Source: Hafnia alvei
GTDB taxonomy: Bacteria > Pseudomonadota > Gammaproteobacteria > Enterobacterales > Enterobacteriaceae
Assembly: GCF_900095695.1 (NCBI RefSeq)
Contig: NZ_FMIQ01000027.1
Location: 62,001-126,000, forward strand
Length of the DNA: 64,000 nt
Reading direction: 5' to 3'
Positions within the stretch are counted from its first letter, which is position 1; every line of letters begins with the position of its first letter. The notes beneath the pieces are model-generated. The model saw only the letters and a list, made by a program, of their open reading frames with translations, was not told where the DNA came from and made no database searches. Positions 38,426 to 51,068 of the stretch are shown here, piece after piece. A program made the translations under genes and the position numbers.

Positions 38426-39289
38426 TTACTCGATGTTTTGGATCTGTTCGCGCATCTGTTCGATCAATACTTTCAGTTCGATAGCGGATGCGGTGACGTC
38501 TGCATTGATAGACTTGGATGCCAAAGTATTCGATTCACGGTTGAATTCTTGCATCATAAAGTCGAGACGACGGCCTACGGCTTCTTTCTTTTTAAGAATC
38601 ACATAGGTTTCTTTGACGTGGGCTTCGAGACGATCCAGCTCTTCTGCAACGTCAACGCGCTGCGCCATCAGAACCAGCTCTTGTTCTAGACGGTTATTTT
38701 CCAACTGAACCTGAGCTTCTTCTAGCTTGCTAACCAAACGTTCGCGCTGCCACTGCAGGATTTCAGGCATCTGCTGACGAACCTTAGCCACTTCAGTTGA
38801 TACGCCTTCCAAACGCTGCTCGATCATCGCTTTTAGGGCATTACCTTCGCGCTCACGGGCATCGATAAAGTCATCAATTGCAGATTCCAGTGCGGCCATC
38901 AGCTCGGTGCTGATAACGTCTAGATCTTGTTCGGCGGCAGACATCACGCCCGGCCAGCGCAGAATCTCCAGCGGGTTGATTTCACCCTCATCGCTTTGCA
39001 TTTTGACCCAGTTCGCGGCTTCAACCAGCTGTTTTGCCAGTTTTTCGTTCAGGATCATAGAGCTTTGTGCGCTAGGGTCGAGCTCAAAACGCAGGTTACA
39101 TTCGATTTTCCCGCGAGTTAAACGCGTACGCAGTCTTTCGCGCACCACAGGCTCTAGGCTGCGGAACTGTTCCGGCAGGCGAATATAGGTCTCAAGATAG
39201 CGCTGGTTAACGGAGCGTAGCTCCCAAGCTGCGCTGCCCCAGTTGCCTTTTATTTCACGGCGGGCGTAGGCTGTCATGCTGCGGATCAT
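38426..39289 (-). CDS. yicC: YicC family endoribonuclease / RNase adaptor
   Basis: 287 residues, the E. coli length, with near-identical ends (MIRSMTAYARREIKG and LKVLIEQMREQIQNIE). A YicC-like N-terminal domain and DUF1732 C-terminal domain with MMQEFNRESNTLASKS. E. coli YicC is a ribonuclease or adaptor that promotes turnover of the sRNA RyhB with PNPase. Divergent from rph. Confidence 0.95.
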   Translation of the reverse strand: MIRSMTAYARREIKGNWGSAAWELRSVNQRYLETYIRLPEQFRSLEPVVRERLRTRLTRGKIECNLRFELDPSAQSSMILNEKLAKQLVEAANWVKMQSDEGEINPLEILRWPGVMSAAEQDLDVISTELMAALESAIDDFIDAREREGNALKAMIEQRLEGVSTEVAKVRQQMPEILQWQRERLVSKLEEAQVQLENNRLEQELVLMAQRVDVAEELDRLEAHVKETYVILKKKEAVGRRLDFMMQEFNRESNTLASKSINADVTASAIELKVLIEQMREQIQNIE

Positions 39290-39448
39290 TTTGCGTACCT
39301 GTAAAAATGAATGATGTCAGGATTATAGCCCCGCACCGTCTGCCATGATAGGCATAAGCTCACGAACATGGCATATCGCTTTGGGTTGATGAGAAGAGGT
39401 GGCGGATGAATTTATCGAGAGCCTTTCGTTGGTGGGCTTGCTGCAACT

Positions 39449-39478
39449 CAAATTAATTTGGGTATAATGCGCAGCCAC
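39449..39478 (+). promoter_or_regulatory. Probable sigma-70 promoter of rph-pyrE
   Basis: A perfect TATAAT at 39473-39478 lies 38 bases before the rph start. The upstream sequence is AT-rich without a good TTGACA. It is the only clear -10 box in the yicC-rph gap. Confidence 0.5.
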
Positions 39479-39515
39479 ATTGAAATAAATATAAATGCTA
39501 GCCGGAGACAAGCTT

Positions 39516-40232
39516 ATGCGTCCAGAAGGCCGAACTGCCGAACAAATCCGTCCGTTAAAACTGACCCGTAATTACACTAAACACGCTGAAGGGTCTGTGC
39601 TGGTGGAGTTTGGTGAAACTAAAGTGTTGTGCAACGCCACCGTTGAGGAAGGAGTTCCGCGCTTTCTAAAAGGTCAGGGACAGGGCTGGGTCACGGCTGA
39701 GTATGGTATGTTGCCACGTTCTACCCATAGCCGTATGGCGCGCGAAGCGGCCAAAGGCAAGCAGGGTGGTCGCACCATGGAAATTCAGCGTCTGATTGCG
39801 CGTTCTTTACGTGCTGCGGTTGACCTGAAAAAACTGGGTGAGTTTACCATTACGCTGGACTGCGACGTTATTCAAGCCGATGGTGGTACCCGTACTGCAT
39901 CGATTACCGGTGCCTGTGTGGCATTAGCTGACGCGCTGAACGCCTTAGTCGCCGCAGGTAAACTGAAAGCTAACCCGATGAAGGGTATGGTTGCTGCGGT
40001 GTCTGTGGGGATCGTCGATGGTCAGGCAGTGTGCGATCTAGAATATGTTGAAGATTCTGCTGCAGAAACGGACATGAACGTTGTGATGTTGGAAGATGGC
40101 CGCATGATTGAGGTGCAGGGCACCGCAGAGGGCGAACCTTTCAGTCATGAAGAACTTCTCCAGCTACTGGCACTCGCCAGAGGCGGGATAGAGGAAATTA
40201 TCCAAGCGCAGAAAGCGGCGTTGGAAAATTAA
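39516..40232 (+). CDS. rph: Ribonuclease PH
   Basis: 238 residues, full length, start [19 protein letters not shown] as in functional E. coli strains; the K-12 frameshift of this gene is absent. It is a phosphorolytic 3'-5' exonuclease that trims tRNA 3' ends and helps degrade structured RNA. Motifs: [30 protein letters not shown] and [14 protein letters not shown] with the catalytic Asp. The gene stops eight bases before the pyrE attenuator hairpin and acts as its leader cistron. Confidence 0.97.
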   Translation: MRPEGRTAEQIRPLKLTRNYTKHAEGSVLVEFGETKVLCNATVEEGVPRFLKGQGQGWVTAEYGMLPRSTHSRMAREAAKGKQGGRTMEIQRLIARSLRAAVDLKKLGEFTITLDCDVIQADGGTRTASITGACVALADALNALVAAGKLKANPMKGMVAAVSVGIVDGQAVCDLEYVEDSAAETDMNVVMLEDGRMIEVQGTAEGEPFSHEELLQLLALARGGIEEIIQAQKAALEN

Positions 40233-40240
40233 TTGTTTGA

Positions 40241-40264
40241 GGCGACTTGTTAGTCGCCTTTTTT
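40241..40264 (+). terminator. pyrE attenuator (UTP-sensitive terminator) after rph
   Basis: GGCGAC (40241-40246), loop TTGTTA, GTCGCC (40253-40258), then six T. The rph stop is eight bases upstream, so a ribosome finishing rph would cover the hairpin when it keeps up with RNA polymerase. This is the layout of the established E. coli pyrE attenuation system. Confidence 0.9.
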
Positions 40265-40344
40265 ATGCCTGCAATTTGGCATGAGAAAAACGGTTGTACC
40301 CACGAGTGAATTATTTAATTACCGACAATGAAGGAGATGCACGC

Positions 40345-40986
40345 ATGAAAGCCTATCAGCGCCAGTTTATTGAGTTCGCGCTAAGCAAGCAGGTATTGAA
40401 GTTTGGCGAATTTACGCTGAAATCAGGCCGTACCAGCCCATATTTCTTTAACGCTGGCCTGTTTAATACTGGGCGCGATCTGGCATTGTTGGGGCGTTTT
40501 TATGCCGAGGCATTGGTTGATAGTGGCATTGATTTTGATTTGCTGTTTGGACCTGCTTATAAAGGCATTCCTATCGCGACCACCACGGCGGTGGCGCTAG
40601 CAGAGCATCATGACCGAGATTTACCGTATTGCTTTAACCGCAAAGAAGCCAAATCTCACGGTGAAGGCGGAACTCTGGTGGGTAGCCCGCTGCAGGGCAA
40701 AGTTATGCTGGTGGATGATGTGATTACTGCGGGCACCGCAATTCGTGAATCAATGGAAATTATTCAGGCTCACAATGCTAAGTTAGCCGGCGTGCTGATT
40801 TCACTCGACCGCCAAGAACGTGGTCGGGCAGATATCTCTGCAATTCAAGAAGTAGAGCGTGATTATGGCTGTAAGGTGATTTCAATTATTACGCTGAAAG
40901 ATTTGATCAGCTATTTGGAAGAGAAGCCGGAGATGGCTGAATCCTTGGCGTCAGTAAAAGCTTATCGCGAGCAGTACGGCGTTTAA
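40345..40986 (+). CDS. pyrE: Orotate phosphoribosyltransferase
   Basis: 213 residues (E. coli length). It forms orotidine 5'-phosphate from orotate and PRPP in UMP synthesis. PRPP-binding motif [13 protein letters not shown] (about 120-132), and the flexible catalytic loop around [13 protein letters not shown]. Start [11 protein letters not shown] at 40345 after GGAG; an earlier ATG-like start at 40294 is not supported by homology. Expression should depend on the attenuator just upstream. Confidence 0.97.
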   Translation: MKAYQRQFIEFALSKQVLKFGEFTLKSGRTSPYFFNAGLFNTGRDLALLGRFYAEALVDSGIDFDLLFGPAYKGIPIATTTAVALAEHHDRDLPYCFNRKEAKSHGEGGTLVGSPLQGKVMLVDDVITAGTAIRESMEIIQAHNAKLAGVLISLDRQERGRADISAIQEVERDYGCKVISIITLKDLISYLEEKPEMAESLASVKAYREQYGV

Positions 40987-41005
40987 GTGAATCGTTACTA
41001 AGAAA

Positions 41006-41034
41006 AACGGCCACTGATGAGTGGCCGTTTTTTA
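41006..41034 (+). terminator. Terminator of pyrE
   Basis: AACGGCCACT (41006-41015), loop GATG, AGTGGCCGTT (41020-41029), then T run. A perfect 10-bp stem, also usable by convergent slmA. Confidence 0.93.
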
Positions 41035-41044
41035 TACGTTTAGG

Positions 41045-41641
41045 CTACTGAAGTTGGCTTGCCAGCAACGGCCAGCGCAAATCGAATTCTTGCGTTGGGC
41101 GATAGCGAAACTCTGAGCGTACAAAACGAGACAGCATACCTTCGCAGAAGGCTAAAAGCTGTCCTGCAAGCAGCGTTTCATCGTGAACAAACCCCTGGCC
41201 CTCACGGATTTTTCTCTCTTTTAGCACCTGTCGGATTTGGGCCTCAATACGCTCAAATAGCTGATTGATGCGCCCTTGAAGGCGATCTTGTTCAAACATT
41301 AGGGCATGGCCGGTCATGATGCGGGTCAGCCCCGGATTGCGTTCTGCAAATCCCAGAATCAACAGCAGAATAAGACGAAGCCTATTAAAGGTTTCTTTCT
41401 CATCCTGCAATATGAGGTTAATGCGGGTGATCAGACTGTCTTCGATAAACTCGATAAGGCTATCGAACATCCGCGTTTTACTAGGAAAATGGCGGTAAAG
41501 TGCAGCTTCTGAAACACCCACGTTCGCAGCAAGTTTTGCAGTCGTAATGCGTTGGCTACCGTCGCTGGATTCCAGCATTTGCGCCAGCGCCTGCAAGATT
41601 TCCTCGCGACGGTTCCTTTTCGTATTTTCTTTTTCTGCCAT
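41045..41641 (-). CDS. slmA: Nucleoid occlusion factor SlmA
   Basis: 198 residues from ATG 41641 ([16 protein letters not shown]); three extra codons upstream are less likely. TetR-fold protein: helix-turn-helix [24 protein letters not shown] (about 33-56), then an all-helical FtsZ-interacting domain. It binds specific chromosomal sites and blocks Z-ring assembly over the nucleoid. Convergent with pyrE, upstream of nothing on its strand, next to dut as in E. coli. Confidence 0.96.
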   Translation of the reverse strand: MAEKENTKRNRREEILQALAQMLESSDGSQRITTAKLAANVGVSEAALYRHFPSKTRMFDSLIEFIEDSLITRINLILQDEKETFNRLRLILLLILGFAERNPGLTRIMTGHALMFEQDRLQGRINQLFERIEAQIRQVLKERKIREGQGFVHDETLLAGQLLAFCEGMLSRFVRSEFRYRPTQEFDLRWPLLASQLQ

Positions 41642-41739
41642 GCCAGACAAGATCCTTGCTAAGCGGTGATAACGGGCACACCAAACAGTTAGCCACCTTA
41701 GGGCGGCTTATTGGTTTTTTTTGCAGCGTGGTAATCGGC

Positions 41740-42198
41740 TTATTGGCGACCGGAGTGACCAAAACCACCGGCACCACGTTCGCTCGCGTCGAAAGATTCG
41801 ACGAGGTTGAAGTCTGCCTGTACAACTGGAACCAGCACCATCTGAGCAATTCTTTCACCAGGTTCAATGGTAAAGGTCGTTTGACCACGGTTCCAGACAG
41901 AAACCATTAACTGACCTTGATAGTCAGAATCGATCAAGCCGACTAGATTACCCAACACGATCCCGTGCTTATGACCCAAACCCGAACGAGGCAGAATGAT
42001 CGCCGCTAGACTAGGGTCTTCAATATGAATTGCCAGTCCGGTTGGTAACAGAGTGGTTTCACCCGGTGCCAAAATGACGGCTTCATCCAAACAAGCGCGT
42101 AGGTCTAGACCCGCAGAGCCTGGCGTTGCATAGGTTGGCAATGGGAATTGTTCACCGATGCGCGGATCTAAAATTTTAACGTCTATTTTTTTCTTCAT
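41740..42198 (-). CDS. dut: dUTPase
   Basis: 152 residues from ATG 42198. It hydrolyses dUTP to dUMP, keeping uracil out of DNA and feeding dTMP synthesis. The five trimeric dUTPase motifs are visible: [43 protein letters not shown] and the C-terminal lid [10 protein letters not shown]. The gene starts 23 bases inside the end of coaBC, implying translational coupling. Confidence 0.97.
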   Translation of the reverse strand: MKKKIDVKILDPRIGEQFPLPTYATPGSAGLDLRACLDEAVILAPGETTLLPTGLAIHIEDPSLAAIILPRSGLGHKHGIVLGNLVGLIDSDYQGQLMVSVWNRGQTTFTIEPGERIAQMVLVPVVQADFNLVESFDASERGAGGFGHSGRQ

Positions 42199-43390
42199 AA
42201 TGGCTGACAATCTCGTCAATTAAATAGTGGCCCAACAAGGACTTATTGCTGAGTGGCAACTGCTTATCGCCCTGCGGCCAAAAAAGGTGTAAGGCATTGG
42301 TATCGGTGTTAAACCCTTGCCCTTCTTGGGAAACATCGTTCGCACAAATCATATCCAGATTTTTACGTGCGAGTTTTTGCTTGGCGTATTCTTCCACATT
42401 CTGGGTTTCGGCGGCAAATCCTACGACATAGGGACGATGCTCAGTCAGGGCTGCAACACCAGCCACAATATCAGGGTTTTTCACCAGCTTAAGTGTGATT
42501 TCATCACCCTGTTTTTTTATTTTTTCGCCGCAAATTTGCTCGGCGCGATAGTCTGCCACCGCAGCGCAAGAAATGAAAATTTGATGTGCGGGAACCTGAG
42601 CAAGTACCTCTGTTTGCATTTCTAATGCGCTTTCCACGTCGATACGCACTACACCTTCAGGTGTTTTTTGATTAACTGGCCCGCTAACCAGCGTGACTTT
42701 AGCACCACGTTTTGCGGCAGCCGCTGCGATAGAAAAGCCCATTTTCCCTGAACTATGGTTAGTGATGAAACGTACAGGGTCTAGGGCTTCACGGGTTGGA
42801 CCCGCGGTGATAAGAATGCTGTATTGCGCGAGATCCTGCTGTTGAGCAAAATGCGCCTGAATCATAGTGACTAGCACCATTGGGTCAAGCATACGACCTG
42901 GCCCTACATCACCACAGGCTTGGCTACCGCTGTCTGGTCCCCAGAGCTGTAAACCTCGGCGCTCTAGCGTCTTCAGATTCTCTTGCGTGGCCGCAGCGCG
43001 GTACATTTGTTGGTTCATCGCTGGGGCAATCGCAATAGGTGCGGCGGTTGCCAAACATACCGTGCTGAGAAGGTCATTTGCCATTCCAGCGGCAATGCGC
43101 GCAATTAAATCAGCGGTTGCCGGTGCGATAACGACCAGTTCAGCCCATTTACCCAGCTCAATATGCCCCATTGACGCTTCAGCAGCAGGATCAAGCAGGT
43201 CATCCGATACTGGATAGCCTGAAACGGCCTGTAAGGTTAGCGGGGTGATAAAGGCTTCAGCGCCTTTTGTCATTACCACACGAACTTCTGCGCCACGTTC
43301 TCGCAGTCGACGTACGATTTCTGGGCATTTATATGCAGCGATGCCCCCGCTGATGCCTAATACAATGCGTTTGCCTGTCAGTGCAGTCAT
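42176..43390 (-). CDS. coaBC: Bifunctional phosphopantothenoylcysteine decarboxylase/synthase CoaBC
   Basis: 404 residues (E. coli Dfp 406). N-terminal CoaC domain (1-190): FMN protein with [18 protein letters not shown], His in GHIELGKW region, and substrate motif [10 protein letters not shown]-terminal CoaB domain (190-404) with [24 protein letters not shown] joins Cys to phosphopantothenate using CTP. Steps two and three of coenzyme A synthesis from pantothenate. Overlaps dut by 23 bases; divergent from radC. Confidence 0.97.
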   Translation of the reverse strand: MTALTGKRIVLGISGGIAAYKCPEIVRRLRERGAEVRVVMTKGAEAFITPLTLQAVSGYPVSDDLLDPAAEASMGHIELGKWAELVVIAPATADLIARIAAGMANDLLSTVCLATAAPIAIAPAMNQQMYRAAATQENLKTLERRGLQLWGPDSGSQACGDVGPGRMLDPMVLVTMIQAHFAQQQDLAQYSILITAGPTREALDPVRFITNHSSGKMGFSIAAAAAKRGAKVTLVSGPVNQKTPEGVVRIDVESALEMQTEVLAQVPAHQIFISCAAVADYRAEQICGEKIKKQGDEITLKLVKNPDIVAGVAALTEHRPYVVGFAAETQNVEEYAKQKLARKNLDMICANDVSQEGQGFNTDTNALHLFWPQGDKQLPLSNKSLLGHYLIDEIVSHYEEKNRR

Positions 43391-43568
43391 GGTGTTGTTC
43401 CATTCGAGGCAGAAATTAGCGTGATTTTACCATAAGCAGAGAAGATGACATGTGTTGCAGTCGTTGCGATCGTTTTTTGCGCACTTCTTCGCATTGATGG
43501 CGTTTGGTACTCGACGCGATTTTAGAAATTGAGATGATGGCTTAAACACATCTTGTGAGTTTTATTTC

Positions 43569-44255
43569 ATGGAAGAGAGCGTTGCAATAGCGTACTGGCC
43601 TTCAATGTTGGCCCCAAGAGAGAAGTTATTATCCCTAGGACGTGAATCACTGTCCGATCAGGAACTGCTGGCGATATTTTTACGAACAGGGACGAAAGGG
43701 ATTAATGTGATGACGCTGTCATCACATTTGATTCGCGAGTTTGGCTCAATTTATAGTCTGATGCAGGCTGATTACGATAGTTTTTGCTCGAAACCGGGTC
43801 TCGGTATCTCTCGATATGCGCAGTTGCAGGCGGTGATGGAACTGTCAAAACGGTTTTTGCATCGCCAGCTCACTGAGCAAAGTGTCATCACTCGACCCGA
43901 GTTAACGGCGCTATATTTGCAAAATGTGTTCTCTGGATACGAGCGGGAAGCCTTTTTTGTCTTATTTTTAGACAACCAGCATCGCGTAATTCGCTCTGAG
44001 GAGATGTTTTCGGGTACTATAAACTGTGTGGATGTATATCCACGCGAAATTGTGCGTGGTGCGCTTAAGGTAAACGCCGTTGCGTTAATCCTCGCACATA
44101 ATCATCCGTCCGGAATAGCAGAGCCCAGTGCAGCAGATCGTGTGCTCACAGAAAGAGTGGTGAAAGCTTGCGCGTTATTGGATATCCGTGTGCTAGATCA
44201 TATGGTGATCGGTCACGGCCAGAGCGTATCTTTTGCTGAAAGAGGGTGGCTTTAA
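43569..44255 (+). CDS. radC: RadC/YicR family JAMM-domain protein
   Basis: 228 residues (E. coli 222). An N-terminal helix-hairpin-helix region (about 20-90) is followed by a JAMM metalloprotease-like domain with Glu in SEEMFSGTI and the zinc motif [18 protein letters not shown]. Despite its name it is not established as a recombination protein in E. coli; the biochemical role is open. It keeps the usual neighbours coaBC and rpmB. Confidence 0.92.
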   Translation: MEESVAIAYWPSMLAPREKLLSLGRESLSDQELLAIFLRTGTKGINVMTLSSHLIREFGSIYSLMQADYDSFCSKPGLGISRYAQLQAVMELSKRFLHRQLTEQSVITRPELTALYLQNVFSGYEREAFFVLFLDNQHRVIRSEEMFSGTINCVDVYPREIVRGALKVNAVALILAHNHPSGIAEPSAADRVLTERVVKACALLDIRVLDHMVIGHGQSVSFAERGWL

Positions 44256-44296
44256 GCTTTTTTTCGCGATCCTTAGGGATCTTTGCTGTTCGGGTC

Positions 44297-44325
44297 TTGA
44301 GCACTTACGCTTCAGAGCGTATACT
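44297..44325 (+). promoter_or_regulatory. Sigma-70 promoter of rpmBG
   Basis: TTGAGC (44297-44302), 17-base spacer, TATACT (44320-44325). The expected start near 44332 gives a leader of about 160 bases before rpmB. A short GATCC-TTA-GGGATC palindrome at 44268-44281 may end radC transcription. Confidence 0.8.
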
Positions 44326-44354
44326 ACGCCACCTTTGAGAATCTTGGTTGTAGC

Positions 44355-44430
44355 GTTAAGAGCCTATCTCAGCAGGTTTCGACCTGACTCAGAGTCTCCT
44401 CGGTGAAGTTTGCTGAGATGGGCTCTAAAG
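44355..44430 (+). promoter_or_regulatory. Long inverted repeat in the rpmB leader
   Basis: AGAGCCTATCTCAGCA (44359-44374) pairs with TGCTGAGATGGGCTCT (44411-44426) over 16 positions with one G-U pair, around a 36-base loop. The loop and its edge contain smaller hairpins: CAGGT-TTCG-ACCTG (44373-44386) and GACTC-A-GAGTC. It could be a ribosomal-protein leader structure or a small MITE-like insertion. Confidence 0.6.
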
Positions 44431-44470
44431 CCTGACGAGGCGGCTACTTCCTATACGAAGCTCGAGCTGA

Positions 44471-44728
<258 letters not shown>

Positions 44729-44736
44729 GGAACTGA

Positions 44737-44907
<171 letters not shown>

Positions 44908-44925
44908 TTTTAGTGGATTTAAGAA

Positions 44926-44950
44926 AACCCAGCTTCGGCTGGGTTTTTTT
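44926..44950 (+). terminator. Terminator of rpmBG
   Basis: AACCCAGC (44926-44933), loop TTCG, GCTGGGTT (44938-44945), then T run to 44950. Confidence 0.95.
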
Positions 44951-45022
44951 ATTCTAAAATGCCCCCACATGATGATTATAGCCGTCATCAGATGGCAAAT
45001 TGCCTTTGAGTTGGGGAGTAAA

Positions 45023-45832
45023 ATGCCAGAACTACCAGAAGTAGAAACTAGCCGCCGTGGGATCGAACCCTTTTTAGTCGGCCATTCAGTCGAACATCTT
45101 GTGGTTCGCCAGCCTAAACTCCGATGGCCAGTCTCTGATGAACTGCTTCGATTAAGCGATAAACCGGTGCTTAGCGTGCAGCGTCGTGCCAAGTATTTGC
45201 TGATTGAGTTGGCTGATGGATGGATTATTGTTCATCTTGGTATGTCTGGTAGCGTTCGTATCTTGCCCGCCGATGAACCCCCTCAAAAACATGACCATGT
45301 CGATATGATTTTGTCGAGTGGCATGATGCTGCGTTACACCGACCCACGCCGTTTTGGTGCTTGGCTGTGGTGTAGAGATTTAGATTCATCTAACGTGTTG
45401 GCCCATCTTGGCCCTGAGCCGCTCAGTGATGAGTTTGACGGTGATTATCTGTATCGGAAGTCACGTAACAAGAAGACCGCCGTAAAGGCGTGGCTGATGG
45501 ATAATAAGGTGGTTGTGGGAGTCGGAAATATTTATGCTAGTGAGTCACTGTTTACCGCACGCATTAGCCCCGATCGGCCAGCTGGCTCATTAACGAAAAA
45601 AGATGCCGATGTGCTTGTGGAAACCATAAAAGCAGTGCTACTACGTTCGATTGAACAGGGTGGTACGACTTTGAAAGACTTTTTGCAGTCTGATGGTAAG
45701 CCTGGGTATTTTGCGCAGGAACTACAGGTCTATGGCCGAGCAGGGGAAGCATGTAGGGTGTGCGGCGAGAAAATACTGAGCGGAAAGCACGGGCAGCGCA
45801 CGACGTTTTTTTGTCCACGCTGCCAGAAGTAG
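45023..45832 (+). CDS. mutM: Formamidopyrimidine-DNA glycosylase (MutM/Fpg)
   Basis: 269 residues (E. coli length). It excises 8-oxoguanine and formamidopyrimidines and cleaves the abasic site. After Met removal the N-terminal Pro of [14 protein letters not shown] is the nucleophile; Lys57 lies in RRAKYLL, the helix-two-turn-helix in the middle, and a four-Cys zinc finger (CRVCG ... CPRCQ) at the end. Start ATG 45023 is fixed by the required PELPE; an earlier ATG at 44969 would bury it. Confidence 0.98.
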   Translation: MPELPEVETSRRGIEPFLVGHSVEHLVVRQPKLRWPVSDELLRLSDKPVLSVQRRAKYLLIELADGWIIVHLGMSGSVRILPADEPPQKHDHVDMILSSGMMLRYTDPRRFGAWLWCRDLDSSNVLAHLGPEPLSDEFDGDYLYRKSRNKKTAVKAWLMDNKVVVGVGNIYASESLFTARISPDRPAGSLTKKDADVLVETIKAVLLRSIEQGGTTLKDFLQSDGKPGYFAQELQVYGRAGEACRVCGEKILSGKHGQRTTFFCPRCQK

Positions 45833-45835
45833 GTG

Positions 45836-47604
<1,769 letters not shown>

Positions 47605-47893
47605 AAGAGGTTTGTATGGTAGGTAAACTTGGTTGGGATTCTAAGTATTTAACTAAGGCAAAGCCATCACTTTTGGTCTTCAACCACCTGAAAAACCGAG
47701 AAATCACTTACAACTCATTGTTAATGATGTGGTTTTTATAGGGTTGTATTATTAATTTATAAATTCAATTTGATAGAGAATATTTTGCAGAAGTGCTTTT
47801 TCTTTTGTCAAAAATAATTTTGTTATTTGTTTGATTTTAAATGATTTATTGTTTTTTATTGGAAATAAGGAATTCGGCACCCACAATAACTAG

Positions 47894-47902
47894 TGATACA
47901 AT
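47894..47902 (+). promoter_or_regulatory. Candidate extended -10 promoter of the waaQ operon
   Basis: TGATACAAT (47894-47902) fits the extended -10 form TGnTAtAAT. No convincing -35 hexamer is present. The preceding 200 bases (47700-47890) are very AT-rich. This lies in the 438-base waaA-waaQ gap. Confidence 0.5.
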
Positions 47903-47957
47903 AGGAAAATATAAACAGAGAAGATTTTATCAGTGAATTGGTTGCTGTAGAGCCAAG

Positions 47958-47969
47958 GGCGGTAGCGTG
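47958..47969 (+). promoter_or_regulatory. ops element (JUMPstart) for RfaH
   Basis: GGCGGTAGCGTG matches the operon polarity suppressor sequence exactly. It lies about 60 bases downstream of the candidate -10 box and 74 bases before waaQ, so it is transcribed. RfaH recruited at ops prevents premature termination across long lipopolysaccharide operons. Confidence 0.92.
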
Positions 47970-48042
47970 CCTACTCGCAGAGCACCTTTATACATAAGTG
48001 TGCGCGTACAGTGTCTTATAACCCGATAGATAAGAGCGGCAA

Positions 48043-49116
48043 GTGGATAAACAATATAAAAGAATACTCGTCATCAAGCTTAGGTTTCATGGGGACATGC
48101 TGCTGACAACACCGGTCATCAGTACGCTGAAACGCAACTATCCAGATGCCAAAATTGATGTCTTATTATATGAAGACACTATGCCAATTCTCTCGGAAAA
48201 TCCTGAAGTTAATGCGCTTTACGGGATCAAAAATAGAAAAACGTCGGTATTTGAAAAACTAAAAAATGTGGCGAAGACGATTGGTTTGTTAAGGAAGAAT
48301 AATTACGACTTAGTGATTAACCTGACAGACCAGTGGCCAGTTGCTTTTTTAGTTAAGTGCTTACAGGCAAAAGATAAGATTTCACTGAAGTTTCACCATC
48401 GTAAATCGATATTTTGGACAAGTTGTTTTAGTGAGTCGGTCCAACCTGAAGGTACGCATATCGTAGAGCGTAATTTATCGACTCTTACGCCTCTGGGGCT
48501 GCCAAAAATCATCACTGCAACAACGATGAGTTATCGACCTGATCATTGGCATACTATCCAGCAACATCTTTCTGAGAACGGTGTTGATAGCCAGCGCTAT
48601 GTTGTTATTCAGCCAACGGCCCGTCAGATGTTTAAATGCTGGGATGAAGAAAAATTCTCAGAGGTCATTGATTCCTTAGAATCCCGTGGGTATAGCGTGG
48701 TGTTAACCTCAGGGCCGAGTGCTGCTGATATTGCCTGCGTAACTAAAATCAAAGAAAACTGCAAAATAAAACCTGTAACAGCGTTGGCCGGTAAAACATC
48801 GTTCCCTGAACTCGCGGCTCTGATTGATCATGCTTCTCTGTTTATTGGCGTCGATTCTGCGCCAATGCACATTGCAGCTGCTCTGAAAACGCCGATCATT
48901 TGCTTATTTGGTGCTACCGATCATCGGTTCTGGCGCCCGTGGAGTGACAATTTTATTATGTTTTGGGCTGGCGACTATCAGCCCATGCCGACCCGAGACA
49001 ATCTGGATCGCCACCGAAAATACCTATCCTGTATCCCCGCAAGCGACGTTATTGAGGCTACAGAAAAGCTTCTGAAGGATAACTCAGATGAACTTACGTC
49101 TAGGGATAGCGAATGA
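48043..49116 (+). CDS. waaQ: Lipopolysaccharide heptosyltransferase III WaaQ
   Basis: 357 residues from a GTG start. GT9 enzyme closely related to E. coli WaaQ: KLRFHGDMLLTTPVISTLKRN start, TARQMFKCW, and the ADP-heptose site LFIGVDSAPMHIAAAL with CLFGATDHRFWRPW. It adds HepIII to HepII of the inner core. First gene of the ops-controlled operon; its stop overlaps the waaG start by four bases. Confidence 0.95.
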   Translation: MDKQYKRILVIKLRFHGDMLLTTPVISTLKRNYPDAKIDVLLYEDTMPILSENPEVNALYGIKNRKTSVFEKLKNVAKTIGLLRKNNYDLVINLTDQWPVAFLVKCLQAKDKISLKFHHRKSIFWTSCFSESVQPEGTHIVERNLSTLTPLGLPKIITATTMSYRPDHWHTIQQHLSENGVDSQRYVVIQPTARQMFKCWDEEKFSEVIDSLESRGYSVVLTSGPSAADIACVTKIKENCKIKPVTALAGKTSFPELAALIDHASLFIGVDSAPMHIAAALKTPIICLFGATDHRFWRPWSDNFIMFWAGDYQPMPTRDNLDRHRKYLSCIPASDVIEATEKLLKDNSDELTSRDSE

Positions 49117-50240
49117 TGAATATTGCGTTCTGTTTATATAAATATTTTCCGTTTGGCGGATTGCAGCGTGATTTCTTACGTATCGCTTTAGCATGTCAGG
49201 CTCGTGGACATCATATCCGTGTTTATGCGATGTCTTGGGAAGGCGAACGACCAGCAGATTTCGAATACATCCAAGTACCAACTCGCTCACATTCGAATCA
49301 TGGTCGAAATAAAGAATATAGTGATTGGGTAATACATGATCTGCAGACCAATCCAGCCGACATCGTAGTAGGTTTCAACAAGATGCCGGGGCTCGATTAT
49401 TACTATGCCGCAGACGTGTGTTACGCCGAAAAAGTGGCGCAGGAAAAAGGATTTTTCTACCGATTAACTTCTCGCTATAAGCACTATGCGGAATTTGAGC
49501 GCGCAGTATTTTCAAATGAGAGTCACGCTGAGCTGCTAATGCTGACCGGCAAGCAAATTGCAGATTTCAAAAAACACTATCAAACTGCGCCCGAGCGCTT
49601 TCATATTGTTCCGCCAGGAATATCTTTAGATAGAAAATATGATCATCGTCCAGCCAATATTCGCGAAGATTTTCGGCAGCGCAGTGCTATTGCAGATGAT
49701 GAATTACTGGTGCTACAGGTGGGTTCTGATTTTAAACGCAAAGGCGTTGATCGAACACTGCGTGCTATTTCTGCATTGCCAACGGCGGTTAAGTCAAAGA
49801 CAAAGTTAATTGTCGTAGGGCAAGACAAGCCTAAGCGTTATCAAGCACTCGCCGCAAAACTGGGTATTTCATCTCAGGTTCAATTTTACTCTGGTCGAGA
49901 TGATATCCCTGAATTAATGGCTGCTGCGGATGTGTTAATGCATCCAGCGTATCAAGAGTCAGCGGGCATCGTTTTAATTGAGGCAATTGCGGCTGGGTTG
50001 CCGGTTATTACGACAGAGACCTGTGGTTATGCTCATCATGTTGCTAGCGCGGGTTGTGGAGTGGTAATTTCTGAACCATTCGAACAGAAACAGTTAAATG
50101 AAGTTTTAGCTCGTGCGCTAGATGATACAAAACTGAGAGAAACATGGTCCGAATACGCTAAATCGTATGCGGATAAAGAAGATCTGTATAGCTTGCCAGA
50201 AAGAGCGGCGGATCTCATTTTAGGTGGTAAAAATGATTGA
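49113..50240 (+). CDS. waaG: UDP-glucose:(heptosyl)LPS alpha-1,3-glucosyltransferase WaaG
   Basis: 375 residues (E. coli 374). GT4, GT-B fold: [15 protein letters not shown] near the N-terminus and the nucleotide-sugar site [21 protein letters not shown] (E-x7-E) near residue 280. It adds the first outer-core glucose to HepII. Starts within the waaQ stop (ATGATG; either Met possible) and overlaps waaP by eight bases, so translation is coupled. Confidence 0.97.
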   Translation: MMNIAFCLYKYFPFGGLQRDFLRIALACQARGHHIRVYAMSWEGERPADFEYIQVPTRSHSNHGRNKEYSDWVIHDLQTNPADIVVGFNKMPGLDYYYAADVCYAEKVAQEKGFFYRLTSRYKHYAEFERAVFSNESHAELLMLTGKQIADFKKHYQTAPERFHIVPPGISLDRKYDHRPANIREDFRQRSAIADDELLVLQVGSDFKRKGVDRTLRAISALPTAVKSKTKLIVVGQDKPKRYQALAAKLGISSQVQFYSGRDDIPELMAAADVLMHPAYQESAGIVLIEAIAAGLPVITTETCGYAHHVASAGCGVVISEPFEQKQLNEVLARALDDTKLRETWSEYAKSYADKEDLYSLPERAADLILGGKND

Positions 50241-51030
50241 GTTAAAAGAGCCCTTAACCACATTGTGGAAGGGAAAAGATCCTTTTGTTGAAGTGGAGAA
50301 ACTTCAAGGGGAGGTTTTTCGTGCTTTGGAGACTCGTAAAACGCTTCGTTTTTCTTTAGCAGAGAAATCATATTTTATTAAAATTCACTACGGCACTACG
50401 CTAAAGGAAGTTTTGAAGAATCTGATTTCTTTCCGTATTCCTGTATTGGGCGCCGATCGTGAATGGAAAGCGATTCACCGTTTATACCAATTAGATGTTG
50501 ATACGATGAAAGGCATTGGCTTTGGCCAAACTGGGGTCAACCCACTGACGCGGAAGTCTTTTATTATTACTGAAGATCTAGCTCCAACAATTAGCCTAGA
50601 AGATTATTGTGCTGATTGGGAGCAAAATCCGCCCGATTTTCGTATCAAGCGCATGCTGATTAAGCGATTGGCTACGATGGTGAGGAAGATGCACCGTGGT
50701 GGTGTAAATCATCGTGATTGTTATATTTGCCATTTTTTACTTCACTTGCCGTTTGATGGTGATGAAAGCCAGCTCAAATTATCGGTTATCGACCTACACC
50801 GATCGCAGATTCGCAACAAAGTACCGCAGCGCTGGAGAGATAAAGATCTGATTGGTTTATATTTCTCATCCTCCAATATTGGGCTAAGCAAAAAAGATAT
50901 TCTTTATTTTCTTAAAGTTTATTTTGATGCTCCATTGCATCAGATATTAGCGCAAGAACGGGAGTTACTAGAAAAGGCGATTGTGAAGTCTGAGAGAATT
51001 AAAGAACGTACTATACGTAAATCGCTATGA
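50233..51030 (+). CDS. waaP: Lipopolysaccharide core heptose I kinase WaaP
   Basis: 265 residues from ATG 50233 ([18 protein letters not shown]), matching E. coli WaaP in length. Kinase-like protein that phosphorylates HepI O4, needed for outer-membrane stability. The catalytic loop is [12 protein letters not shown] (about 161-172) and the metal-binding Asp is in VIDLHR. TAGGTGG provides a ribosome site inside the waaG end; an in-frame GTG at 50224 is less likely. Confidence 0.96.
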   Translation: MIELKEPLTTLWKGKDPFVEVEKLQGEVFRALETRKTLRFSLAEKSYFIKIHYGTTLKEVLKNLISFRIPVLGADREWKAIHRLYQLDVDTMKGIGFGQTGVNPLTRKSFIITEDLAPTISLEDYCADWEQNPPDFRIKRMLIKRLATMVRKMHRGGVNHRDCYICHFLLHLPFDGDESQLKLSVIDLHRSQIRNKVPQRWRDKDLIGLYFSSSNIGLSKKDILYFLKVYFDAPLHQILAQERELLEKAIVKSERIKERTIRKSL

Positions 51031-51068
51031 CCGATCTTTTAGTGTATTGATAGGATAAGTGAGAAACT

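Noticed and set aside
47700-47900. AT-rich stretch as a possible attachment site or island edge
   Set aside because: No direct repeats, tRNA or integrase; AT-rich DNA before waa operons is common.
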